Assembly: GCA_943370175.1 (NCBI GenBank)
Contig: CALRPU020000023.1
Location: forward strand, 28,153 to 92,152
DNA: 64,000 nucleotides
Reading direction: 5' to 3'
Origin: Ideonella_A intermedia_A
Lineage (GTDB): Bacteria > Pseudomonadota > Gammaproteobacteria > Burkholderiales > Burkholderiaceae_C
Shown: piece by piece, positions 50,380-58,757 of the stretch
Layout: every line of letters starts with the position of its first letter
How positions within the stretch are numbered: position 1 is the first letter of the stretch
Notes under the pieces: model-generated
What the model was told of the DNA's origin: nothing
Databases searched by the model: none
Seen by the model: only the letters and a program-made list of their open reading frames with translations
Position numbers and translations under genes: made by a program

Positions 50380-51543
50380 TCAGCGCCCGGCGGCCGCGGC
50401 GGCCAGGGCCGCGAGGCTGTCGTCCGGCCTCGGCAGGCTGACCTGGCGCGACTGAGCCGCCACCTGCCGCATCAGCTCCAGCGCGAGCTGGGTGCGGCGC
50501 GAGCTGCGGTCGTGGTAGCGCTCGACCACGTCGACGGCCACCTGCATGTCGGCCTGCGCCGTGTCGAACTGACGACTGAGCAGGGCCAGCCGGGCGTTCA
50601 ACAGCCGCAATTTGAGGTTTTCGCGCAGGAAGTAGCTTTGCTCCGGCGCGATCAGCATGGCCTCGGGCCGGTTGATTCGGGTCACACGCACCAGCGACTT
50701 CACGTCGTCCCACACGCTGGCGATCACGGCCTGTGCGGCGGCGGTCGGCACCCAGTCCGACCACCAGCGGGCGGCGGCGCCGGGCGCGGCGCTGGCAGCC
50801 GCCGACGCCGGCCGCGGCGCCGCCGGTGCCGGGGACGCCACGGTGCGAACCGGGTCGACGCGCGCATTGGCCGACACGAGCATCGGCAACTCGTCAACCA
50901 TGCGCACCGCTTCGTCGAGCTTGATGACAAGGCTGCCGATGTCCGCCACGCCCAGTTTTCGGATGCGGTCCAGGTCGCGGGCGATGGCCCGCCGGACGCC
51001 TTCGAGGCGCGGCTGGTTGTAGCGCGCGAGCCGCTCGTCAGATTGGCGCAAGGCCGCCACCAGCGGTTCGGCGCTGCCGCTGAGGCTGCTTTGCTGCTGC
51101 GCCACGCGCAGCGCGGAGTCGATGTCGACGACGACGTTCTCGTCGCGCGAGCGGGACAGTGACTGGATCAGGTCTTCGAGCTGGCTGCGCTGCACGGCCA
51201 CCTCGGCCAGCCGCGCTTCGAGCAAGGACACCTTGGCCGTGGCTTCGCGCAGGCCTTCCTGGGTCTGCTGCGAGGTCAGGCGCGCCTCGGTGGCCTGCTG
51301 CTGGCTGTCCTGCTGGCGTTGCACCAGTTCCTGCTCGGTGCCGCGGCTGCGCTGCTGGGCGGTCCAGGCCCAGGTGGCGGCCAGCACGCTGACCACCAGC
51401 GCGACGATGCTCAAGCCGAGCGGCCACGACCCGCCGCGCTGAACAGGCGCCGCCGGCTCGGCGCGCGGCGTCGCAGGCGCCGACGAGGCGTGTGCCAAGG
51501 ATTCGGGCGCGGTCGGTGAAGGCGGTGTGGTGTCGTCGCTCAC
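50380..51543 (-). CDS. hemX: HemX-like membrane protein
   Basis: A 387-residue protein. A Pro/Ala-rich cytoplasmic tail precedes one TM helix (WPLGLSIVALVVSVLAATWAW, about residues 40-60). A coiled-coil region follows (rich in Gln/Glu/Ala, 65-125), then the HemX domain with DIDSALRVAQQQSSLSGSAEPLVAALRQSDERLARYNQPRLEGVRRAIARDLDRIR and ARLALLSRQFDTAQADMQVA. It is often mislabelled uroporphyrinogen-III methyltransferase because of fused relatives; no methyltransferase motif is seen here. The GTG start at 51543 is the first in frame. It is located between hemD and hemY. Confidence 0.88.
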   Translation of the reverse strand: MSDDTTPPSPTAPESLAHASSAPATPRAEPAAPVQRGGSWPLGLSIVALVVSVLAATWAWTAQQRSRGTEQELVQRQQDSQQQATEARLTSQQTQEGLREATAKVSLLEARLAEVAVQRSQLEDLIQSLSRSRDENVVVDIDSALRVAQQQSSLSGSAEPLVAALRQSDERLARYNQPRLEGVRRAIARDLDRIRKLGVADIGSLVIKLDEAVRMVDELPMLVSANARVDPVRTVASPAPAAPRPASAAASAAPGAAARWWSDWVPTAAAQAVIASVWDDVKSLVRVTRINRPEAMLIAPEQSYFLRENLKLRLLNARLALLSRQFDTAQADMQVAVDVVERYHDRSSRRTQLALELMRQVAAQSRQVSLPRPDDSLAALAAAAAGR

Positions 51544-51561
51544 GGGCGGTGGGGCGGCCCG

Positions 51562-52404
51562 TCAAGGGCTGGCAGGCGGCACGCCAGGGTCGGCATGTGT
51601 TCCGGCAGATTGTATGCAGGCCACCACCGACGCCACCCCCGGACGGCAGCCCAGCACCGCGGCAAAACGAAGTGCGGCGGCCCGTTCGGCAATGCGCGGA
51701 TGCGTGGCCACGGCCACCGATTGCCGCAGCGCTTGCGGATCGCGCGGGTGGCCGCACTGCTGCAGCAGCGTGGCCAGGTGGTCGACCGCCTCGCTGCTGC
51801 TGAAAAACCAAAGGTGTCGGCGCGGCGCGGCCAGGGCATCGCCCAGCAGGCGCTGCTCGCCAGGGCCCAACGCCGGGGCACCGCGCCGGTAGGCCGACAA
51901 GAACGACACCGAGGCGCCGCGCGAGCGCAGCTGGTCGGCCAACCAGTCGCGTCCGCCATCGCCACGCACGATCAAGGCGTGGCGGTCGCGCCAATCGTGC
52001 TGGCCAAGCCGCTGCCACAGCGACTCGGAATCGAACTGGGGCGCATCGGCCGCAGGCTGGACGATTTGATCGGCCGGCACCCCCAGCCGCTGCAGCACCT
52101 CGGCGGTGCCCGGGCCCGGCGCGGCGGCCAGCAGGTGAGCCGGCCAGGCGCGGTCGCCGTCGGCTGGGCGGGCCAAGGCAAAGAATTGGCCCGCCGCGTT
52201 CGGGCTGACGAACATCATGAGGTCGAACGCGGCGCGTTCGCGCCATGTGCGCTCAACGGCCGCGGGGTCGTCGGGCGGGCCAATGCCGATCAACGGCAGC
52301 GCCACGGCGTCAATGCCAGCCTGCCGCAGCGCGTCCACCCACGGTCCCGCCTGGTCGGCGGGGCGGGTCACCAGGACCCGCGATGGGGAGGCTGACGCCG
52401 TCAT
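51562..52404 (-). CDS. hemD: Uroporphyrinogen-III synthase
   Basis: A 280-residue enzyme that cyclises hydroxymethylbilane with inversion of ring D. The sequence is poorly conserved, as usual in this family. Visible elements are RVLVTRPADQAGPWVDALRQAG at the N-terminus, MMFVSPNAAGQFFALAR, LAAAPGPGTAEVLQRLGV, ALIVRGDGGRDWLADQLRSRGASVSFLSAYRR, and WFFSSSEAVDHLATLL. ATG 52404 is used; upstream residues to 52482 are Arg/Pro-rich and overlap only the intergenic spacer after hemC (37 bases). Confidence 0.92.
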   Translation of the reverse strand: MTASASPSRVLVTRPADQAGPWVDALRQAGIDAVALPLIGIGPPDDPAAVERTWRERAAFDLMMFVSPNAAGQFFALARPADGDRAWPAHLLAAAPGPGTAEVLQRLGVPADQIVQPAADAPQFDSESLWQRLGQHDWRDRHALIVRGDGGRDWLADQLRSRGASVSFLSAYRRGAPALGPGEQRLLGDALAAPRRHLWFFSSSEAVDHLATLLQQCGHPRDPQALRQSVAVATHPRIAERAAALRFAAVLGCRPGVASVVACIQSAGTHADPGVPPASP

Positions 52405-52441
52405 CGGCCGGGCCCTGGGCGCTGACCCAAGGGGCGGTGGC

Positions 52442-53422
52442 TCAAGCCGCCGGGGCCGCCGCGAGGTAGGCGGCCGCCCCATTGGCGCGCAGCGCGTCGG
52501 CGGCCGCCAGGCCCAGTGCCCGCGCCTGTGCCACGCTGGTCACCGCGGCGGCCCTGGCCTCGCGCAGCAGCGGCGCGTCGGTGTGTTCAGGGTGACCCAG
52601 GGCGACACGCAACGACAGCGTGTCGCCCTGCCACTGGGCGTGCGCGGCCAACGGCATGCTGCAACTGCCGCCCAGGCTGCGCGACACGGCGCGCTCGGCC
52701 TCGACCGCCAGCAGCGTGGGCTGGTGAACGAGCGCGCCCAGGTCGCTGGCGAGCGCCTCGGCGTCGGCGCGCACTTCCAGGCCCAAGGCGCCCTGCCCGG
52801 CGCACGGCAGCATGTCGGCCGGGTCGAACACGCTGCGGATGCGCTCGGCCAGCCCGAGGCGCTTCAGGCCGGCCGCGGCGAGCACGATGGCATCGAACTG
52901 GCCCTCGTCGAGCTTGCGAAGGCGGGTGTCCAGGTTGCCGCGCAGGGGCTCCACTTTCAGGTCCGGGCGCTGGCTGCGCAGCTGCACCACACGGCGCAAG
53001 CTCGAGGTGCCCACGACCGCGCCTTGCGGCAAATCCGCCAGGCTCGCGTGCGTGTTGGACACGAAGGCGTCGCGCGGGTCTTCGCGCTCCAGCACGGCGG
53101 CCAGCATGAAGCCGTCGGGCAGGTCCATGGGCACGTCCTTCAGCGAATGGACGGCCAGGTGGGCGCGGCCTTCTTCCAGCGCCGTTTCGAGTTCCTTGAC
53201 GAACAAGCCCTTGCCACCCACCTTGGACAGGGCGCGGTCCAGGATCTGGTCGCCCCGGGTGGTCATGCCCAGCAGTTCAACCTGGTAGCCGAAGCGTTCG
53301 CGCAGCAAAGCTTGCACATGCAAGGCCTGCCACAGGGCCAGGCGACTTTCGCGGGTGGCAATGTGCAAGGTGGCCGGGAGCGCCGCCGTGGCGCCAGTGG
53401 GGAGCGGTGAGGTGTCAGGCAT
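52442..53422 (-). CDS. hemC: Porphobilinogen deaminase
   Basis: A 326-residue enzyme that polymerises four porphobilinogens into hydroxymethylbilane. TRESRLALWQALHVQALL is the start of domain 1, followed by TRGDQILDRALSKVGGKGLFVKELE, the catalytic Asp region VHSLKDVPMDLP, and GTSSLRRVVQLRSQRPDL with substrate-binding arginines. The dipyrromethane cofactor cysteine is in GGSCSMPLAAHA (Cys near 254). It is the first gene of hemCDXY and divergent from ppc across 278 bases. Ends in a short Ala-rich tail. Confidence 0.96.
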   Translation of the reverse strand: MPDTSPLPTGATAALPATLHIATRESRLALWQALHVQALLRERFGYQVELLGMTTRGDQILDRALSKVGGKGLFVKELETALEEGRAHLAVHSLKDVPMDLPDGFMLAAVLEREDPRDAFVSNTHASLADLPQGAVVGTSSLRRVVQLRSQRPDLKVEPLRGNLDTRLRKLDEGQFDAIVLAAAGLKRLGLAERIRSVFDPADMLPCAGQGALGLEVRADAEALASDLGALVHQPTLLAVEAERAVSRSLGGSCSMPLAAHAQWQGDTLSLRVALGHPEHTDAPLLREARAAAVTSVAQARALGLAAADALRANGAAAYLAAAPAA

Positions 53423-53526
53423 CGGGGCATGCTAGCAGGCGAATTGCGGCGCTGACATGCGGAGTGTCACCCGGGCCTGACGCTTGCCCGGCATGACCGC
53501 AGGCCTCGCGCCGTTGCTGACCCAGT

Positions 53527-53574
53527 CGCGGACCCGGTCGCTGACCCGGCCGATGACGCGGCCGATGACGCGGC
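53527..53574. repeat. 12-bp tandem repeats between hemC and ppc
   Basis: Four consecutive 12-base units: CGCGGACCCGGT, CGCTGACCCGGC and two copies of CGATGACGCGGC. They lie in the 278-base divergent promoter region, about 105 bases before the hemC start (minus) and 130 bases before ppc. Confidence 0.85.
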
Positions 53575-53666
53575 CTCGCCCGCGGCGCGACGCCACCCCG
53601 GTCGGCCCGGGTTTTGCTGTGCGGATGCAGGCCCGACCCGGCATCGGCGGGCGACCCCGCGACCCC

Positions 53667-53688
53667 TACAATTCCGTAACAAAGTTAC
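53667..53688 (+). promoter_or_regulatory. Candidate ppc promoter -10 and inverted repeat
   Basis: TACAAT (53667-53672) is a good -10 box but has no convincing -35. It is followed at once by GTAACAAAGTTAC (53676-53688), a 5+5 inverted repeat covering the expected transcription start and the start of a very short leader. The repeat could be an operator. No regulator is assigned. Confidence 0.5.
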
Positions 53689-53700
53689 AGCGAGGCTCCC

Positions 53701-56613
53701 ATGGCGACCAGCCGCTCCCGTTCCCCTGTCACCGCCCCCGACGCCGCCCACGCCGGGCCCAAGGGACGGGGCGCCGCTGGCGTCGGGTCGGCCGCGGCCA
53801 AGCCCGGCCCCAGGCCGGCCACCACCGCGGACGCGGCCGAGAAAAACCGCCCGCTGGTCGAAGACATCCGCCTGCTCGGGCGCATCCTGGGCGACGTGAT
53901 CCGCGAACAGGAAGGGCAGGCCGCCTTTGACCTGGTCGAGCGCGTGCGACAGCTGTCGGTGGCCTTTCGCCTGAAGAGCGACGCCCAGGCCGGCCGCGCG
54001 CTGGACCGGCTGCTGAAGAACCTGAGCGGCGACCAGACGGTCAGCGTGATCCGTGCTTTCAGCTACTTCTCGCACCTGGCCAACATCGCTGAAGACCGAC
54101 ACCACGTGCGGCGGCGCCTCCATCACGAACGCCAGGGCCACCTGCAAGAGGGGTCGCTGGCCATGACGCTGGAGCGCCTGGCCGACGCCGACATCCGCGC
54201 CGTCGACATCGCCCGCACCCTGGCCCAGGCCTACATCGCCCCGGTGTTGACGGCCCACCCCACCGAGGTGCAGCGCAAGTCCATCCTCGACGCCGAACGG
54301 GCCATCGCCGAGTTGGTCGAACAGCGCGACGACCTGCACACTGCCCGTGAACGGGCGGACAACGAGGCCCTGATTCGCGCTCGCGTGACACAGCTCTGGC
54401 AAACGCGGATGTTGCGCACCGCCAAGCTGACGGTCGCCGACGAAATCGAGAACGCGCTGTCCTATTACCGCTCGACCTTCTTGCGGCAGATTCCGCGGAT
54501 GTACCGCGACCTTGAGGCGGCCATGCCGGGCCACCCGATCGCCAACTTCTTCCGCATGGGCAACTGGATCGGCGGCGACCGCGACGGCAACCCGAACGTT
54601 TCGGCGGCCACGCTGCGCATGGCCTTGGCCCGCCAGGCTGAAACCGTGCTGCGCTTCTACCTGACCGAGGTGCACGAGCTGGGCGCGGAGCTGTCGATCT
54701 CGGCGATGCTGGCCCCGGTCAGCCCGGCCATGCAGGCGCTGGCCGATCGATCGCCCGACCAGAACAGCCACCGCCTCGACGAGCCCTACCGGCGCGCACT
54801 GATCGGGATGTATGCCCGGCTGGCCGCCACGCTGCACGACCTCACCGGCACCGAAGCGCTGCGCCATGCGGTGACCCCGCAGAACGCCTACCCGAGCGCC
54901 GAGCCTTTCCTCGCCGACCTGAGGGTGATCGAGGCGTCGCTCACGACCCACCACGCGCAAGCCCTGGCCGAGCCCCGCTTGCGCCCGCTGATCCGCGCGG
55001 TGCAGGTGTTCGGCTTCCACCTGGCCACCGTGGACCTTCGCCAAAGCTCCGACAAGCACGAGCTGGTGGTCGCTGAACTGCTGGCGTTCGCCCGACTGGA
55101 ACCGAACTACAGCGAATTGGACGAAGCCGCTCGCCGCGCCCTGCTGCTGCGCCTGCTGAACGATGCGCGCTCGCTGCGCGTGCACGGCGCCCAATACAGC
55201 GACCACAGCCTGCACGAACTGGCCATCTTCGAGGCCGCGCGCGAGATGCTGCACCGCTACGGACCCGATGCGCTGCGCCACTACATCATCTCTCACACCG
55301 AGTCGGTCAGCGACCTGCTCGAGGTGCTGCTGCTGCTGAAGGAATGCGGGCTGATGCGCGGCACGCTGGACGGTGAAGGCACCCAGGCGGCCCTCAGCGA
55401 CTTGATCGTCGTGCCCTTGTTCGAAACCATCGGCGACCTGCGCCAGGCGGCGCCGATCATGCAGGACTTCTACGCGCTGCCCGGCATCACCGCGCTGATC
55501 CAGCGGTCGGGCGCCGAGCAAGACGTCATGCTCGGCTACAGCGACAGCAACAAGGACGGCGGCAGCTTCACCAGCAACTGGGAGCTGTACCGCGCCGAAA
55601 CCGCCCTGGCCGACATGTTCGCCGCGCTGCGCCGCGAGCACGGCATCACGCTGCGCCTGTTTCACGGCCGAGGGGGCACCGTGGGTCGGGGCGGCGGCCC
55701 GAGCTACCAGGCCATCCTGGCGCAACCGCCCGGCACGGTCAACGGCCAGATCCGCCTGACCGAGCAAGGCGAGGTGATCGCATCGAAGTACGCTCACCCG
55801 GAGATTGGCCGCCGCAACCTGGAAACGCTGGTGGCCGCCACGCTGGAGGCCACGCTGCTGCACCCCACCAAATCCGCGCCCAAAGTCTTCCTCGACGCGG
55901 CGGCAGCGCTCAGCGAGGCCAGTTTCCGGGCTTACCGCAAACTGGTTTACGAGACGCCCGGCTTCACCGACTACTTCTTCAGCGCGACGCCGATCCGCGA
56001 GATTGCCGAGCTGAACATCGGCTCGCGCCCGGCCTCGCGCAAGGCAACGCGCGCGATCGAGGACCTGCGCGCCATCCCCTGGAGCTTCAGCTGGGGCCAG
56101 TGCCGGGTGGCGTTGCCAGGGTGGTGCGGCTTCGGGTCGGCGGTGGAAAGCTTCCTGGGCAAGGACCCAGCACAACGCAAGGAGCGGCTCGCGCTGCTGC
56201 AGAAGATGCACAAGCAATGGCCCTTCTTCCGCACGCTGATGTCCAACCTGGACATGGTGATCGCCAAAAGCGACTTGTCGATCGCCGCGCGTTACGTTGA
56301 ACTGGTCGAAGACAGGAAGCTGGGCAAGCGCATCTTCGCCCTGATCCAGGCGGAGTGGACGCGCACCAACGACGCGCTGTCGCTGATCACCGGCGATGCA
56401 CAGCGGCTGGCGTCCAACCCGTCGCTGGCGCGTTCCCTGGACCACCGGCTGCCCTACCTCGACCCCTTGAATCACCTCCAGGTCGAGCTGATGCGACGCT
56501 ACCGTCGCCAAGCCGGCGCCGCGGCCGAGGGCGACGCCGCCTTTGCCAAGGTGCAGCGGGGCATCCACATCTCCATCAACGGGGTGGCCGCAGGCCTGCG
56601 CAACACAGGTTGA
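53701..56613 (+). CDS. ppc: Phosphoenolpyruvate carboxylase
   Basis: A 970-residue enzyme that carboxylates PEP to oxaloacetate (anaplerosis). The catalytic histidine is in VLTAHPTEVQRKS (His near 186). Other signatures are NWIGGDRDGNPNV, GYSDSNKDGGSFTSNW, the glycine loop FHGRGGTVGRGGGPSYQAI, and the C-terminal NTG needed for activity (AAGLRNTG). The length is slightly above the bacterial average because of an Ala/Arg/Pro-rich N-terminal 45 residues. It is convergent with the algR-like gene with only 19 bases between stops. Confidence 0.97.
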   Translation: MATSRSRSPVTAPDAAHAGPKGRGAAGVGSAAAKPGPRPATTADAAEKNRPLVEDIRLLGRILGDVIREQEGQAAFDLVERVRQLSVAFRLKSDAQAGRALDRLLKNLSGDQTVSVIRAFSYFSHLANIAEDRHHVRRRLHHERQGHLQEGSLAMTLERLADADIRAVDIARTLAQAYIAPVLTAHPTEVQRKSILDAERAIAELVEQRDDLHTARERADNEALIRARVTQLWQTRMLRTAKLTVADEIENALSYYRSTFLRQIPRMYRDLEAAMPGHPIANFFRMGNWIGGDRDGNPNVSAATLRMALARQAETVLRFYLTEVHELGAELSISAMLAPVSPAMQALADRSPDQNSHRLDEPYRRALIGMYARLAATLHDLTGTEALRHAVTPQNAYPSAEPFLADLRVIEASLTTHHAQALAEPRLRPLIRAVQVFGFHLATVDLRQSSDKHELVVAELLAFARLEPNYSELDEAARRALLLRLLNDARSLRVHGAQYSDHSLHELAIFEAAREMLHRYGPDALRHYIISHTESVSDLLEVLLLLKECGLMRGTLDGEGTQAALSDLIVVPLFETIGDLRQAAPIMQDFYALPGITALIQRSGAEQDVMLGYSDSNKDGGSFTSNWELYRAETALADMFAALRREHGITLRLFHGRGGTVGRGGGPSYQAILAQPPGTVNGQIRLTEQGEVIASKYAHPEIGRRNLETLVAATLEATLLHPTKSAPKVFLDAAAALSEASFRAYRKLVYETPGFTDYFFSATPIREIAELNIGSRPASRKATRAIEDLRAIPWSFSWGQCRVALPGWCGFGSAVESFLGKDPAQRKERLALLQKMHKQWPFFRTLMSNLDMVIAKSDLSIAARYVELVEDRKLGKRIFALIQAEWTRTNDALSLITGDAQRLASNPSLARSLDHRLPYLDPLNHLQVELMRRYRRQAGAAAEGDAAFAKVQRGIHISINGVAAGLRNTG

Positions 56614-56632
56614 GCGGTGGGCGCCGCCCGCG

Positions 56633-57475
56633 TCAGCGGCTGGCGGCTTGCAGGGCGTCCTTGACCGCGGCGAGTTGCCGGCGCGACACCGCCAGCCACT
56701 CGCCCACCTCCGCCACTTGCACGGCCCAGCCTTCGCCGGCGTCGTCGGCCACGTCGCTGTGGCGTCGGTCCAATGCGCGCACCGCGCGCCGCGCCACCAG
56801 GGCGTTGCGGTGGATGCGCAGGAAGCGATCACCCAGGCGCTGTTCCAGCTCCGTCAGGGACTCGTCGAGCAGGTGGGTCTGCTGCGCGGTGCGCAGGGTG
56901 ACGTACTTCAGCTCGGCCTTCAGGTACAGCACCTCGTCGACCGGCACCCGCACGATCCGACCACGGTCGCTGACCACCAGCACCGGCGGGTCCGCGGTCG
57001 GCGGTGCGCCGGCCGATGCCCTCGGCGAGGCCGCGCTGGCCGCCTCCGCGCCACGGCGCATCGCCAGCCATTGCGCCACGCGCGCCAGCGCCGCCTGCAG
57101 ACGATCTCGGCGCACCGGCTTGGTCAGGTAATCCAGCGCCGCCAGCTCGAAGGCCTGCAGCGCGTGCTCGGCATGGGCGGTCACGAAGACGATGGCCGGG
57201 GCGTCGACGCCCTGACGCAGGCGCTGGGCCAGGCCCAGACCGTCGGCGCCAGGCATGGCGATGTCCAACAGCAACAGGTCACAACCGTCGTGGCTGAGCC
57301 ACTGCAAGGCCTCGGCGGCGTGCGCCGCTTCGCCCACCACCACGGCCTTTGGGTCGCCACAATCTTCGACCAACTGGCGCAGGCGCCAGCGGGCCGGTTC
57401 CTCGTCGTCGACGATGAGCACGCGCACAGGCAACGGGCTGGTGTTGTCGGCAGGGGTTGGCGGGTTGGAGGGCAT
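56633..57475 (-). CDS. algR: AlgR-like LytTR response regulator
   Basis: A 280-residue two-component regulator. The receiver domain has VLIVDDEEPARWRLRQLVE, the phosphoacceptor in LLLLDIAMPG (Asp near 71), FVTAHAEHALQAFELAALDYLTKPVRRDRL (conserved Thr and Lys). After a linker of Ala/Pro (about 145-160) comes a LytTR DNA-binding domain with VDEVLYLKAELKYVTLRT and LEQRLGDRFLRIHRNALVARRAVRAL. The partner kinase gene starts 36 bases upstream on the same strand. In Pseudomonas the same pair next to argH and hemC controls alginate and type IV pili; targets here are unknown. Confidence 0.9.
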   Translation of the reverse strand: MPSNPPTPADNTSPLPVRVLIVDDEEPARWRLRQLVEDCGDPKAVVVGEAAHAAEALQWLSHDGCDLLLLDIAMPGADGLGLAQRLRQGVDAPAIVFVTAHAEHALQAFELAALDYLTKPVRRDRLQAALARVAQWLAMRRGAEAASAASPRASAGAPPTADPPVLVVSDRGRIVRVPVDEVLYLKAELKYVTLRTAQQTHLLDESLTELEQRLGDRFLRIHRNALVARRAVRALDRRHSDVADDAGEGWAVQVAEVGEWLAVSRRQLAAVKDALQAASR

Positions 57476-57511
57476 CGCGTCGATGAGGGGCCAGGGTTGC
57501 GCCGTGCGGAC

Positions 57512-58615
57512 TCACAGAGGCAGGGCGATGTGGACGCGGTAGCGGTCCGGGCCCCGTTGCACCTCGAAGCGCGCGGCCACATCGTGCATCAAATGCAGCC
57601 GTTCGCGAACATTCGACAAGGCGATGCCATGGCCTGGGTTCGCCGGATGCGGTGAACCCACCGGCATGCTGTTACTGATCGACACCAGCACCTGCCCGCG
57701 GGCGATGCGGGTCTGGATGCGCACCACGCCGCCATTCGGGTCCGGCTCGACGCCATGGCGCACGGCGTTTTCAACGAGGGGCTGCAGCAACAGCGGTGGC
57801 AGCCTCGCGGCGGCCGCCGCCGGGTCCAGCGCCCACTCGACGCGCAGGCGGTCGCCAAAGCGCACCTGCTCGATGGCCAGGTAGCGCTGCGCCAGCGCGA
57901 TCTCGTCGCCCAGGCTGACCACGGTGGCGTCGTCGGCAAGCGCCGCCCGGAACAGCTCGGCGAGGTCTTCCAGCAGCGCCTCGGCGCGCGGCGGGTCGCG
58001 CCGCACCAGGCCGAGCGCGCTGTTCAGGGTGTTGAACAAGAAGTGCGGGCGGATGCGCGACTGCAATTCGGACAAGCGTGCACTGGCGTCGGCCGGGGCC
58101 TGCCCCCTGCGGCGCAGCTGAAGCCACACCATCAACAACACGCCGATGAACGCCCCGCTGAACCACGGCGCCAGCGGCGATCCCAGGTCGATCAGGCCTT
58201 GACCTGCCAAACCGATCAGCGCACGGCTCAACCCGGCGCTGACCGCGCCCAGCGCCCCGGCGGCGACCCACTGCCCGAGCACCGATTGGCGGGTGATCGC
58301 GCGCCTCAGGCCACAGGTCAGCAGCAGCCAGGCCAATGCCGCTGGCAAGCCCACGGCCGAAGCCAGGGCGAACCGCGACAGCGCGTCGGCCGCCGTCTCG
58401 GCCACCTGCATCACGCCCAGTGCCAGCACCGCCTCGACGAACAGCACGGCGCGCAGCGCCATGCCCACATGGCACAGGTCGAAACGGTCGCTAGGCGGAT
58501 GGGGCTCGTCGCCGTCATCGGGGCTGCGACCGGCGGCGGGCAGCGTCGCACCAACGCCGCTGGGCGCGGTGCCGTCGGCCGGGTCACGCGACGTAGGGAG
58601 GGTGGGGGGCGGCAT
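57512..58615 (-). CDS. algZ: AlgZ/LytS-like sensor histidine kinase
   Basis: A 367-residue kinase of the His_kinase (LytS/AlgZ) class. About four TM helices (residues 55-165) follow a Pro/Asp-rich N-terminus. The H-box is RIRPHFLFNTLNSALGLV (His near 191), the N-box PLVENAVRHGVEPD (Asn near 283), and the G-box is GHGIALSNVRERL. The ATG at 58615 has no clear Shine-Dalgarno. The frame is open to 58819, but that overlaps the argH start region. The gene is divergent from argH and probably co-transcribed with algR. Confidence 0.88.
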   Translation of the reverse strand: MPPPTLPTSRDPADGTAPSGVGATLPAAGRSPDDGDEPHPPSDRFDLCHVGMALRAVLFVEAVLALGVMQVAETAADALSRFALASAVGLPAALAWLLLTCGLRRAITRQSVLGQWVAAGALGAVSAGLSRALIGLAGQGLIDLGSPLAPWFSGAFIGVLLMVWLQLRRRGQAPADASARLSELQSRIRPHFLFNTLNSALGLVRRDPPRAEALLEDLAELFRAALADDATVVSLGDEIALAQRYLAIEQVRFGDRLRVEWALDPAAAAARLPPLLLQPLVENAVRHGVEPDPNGGVVRIQTRIARGQVLVSISNSMPVGSPHPANPGHGIALSNVRERLHLMHDVAARFEVQRGPDRYRVHIALPL

Positions 58616-58757
58616 CGGGTGGCGCGGCCGGCCCAGCGGCGCTGGGGTCGGTCGATAGAATTCGGGCTTCGCCGCATTGTGCCGCGCGACCCTGGCCAAA
58701 CCGGCCCCGATGCCGGGTCTGGCCCCGCCCCCCGCCTTGCTCCCCGCCCCTGCTCCC

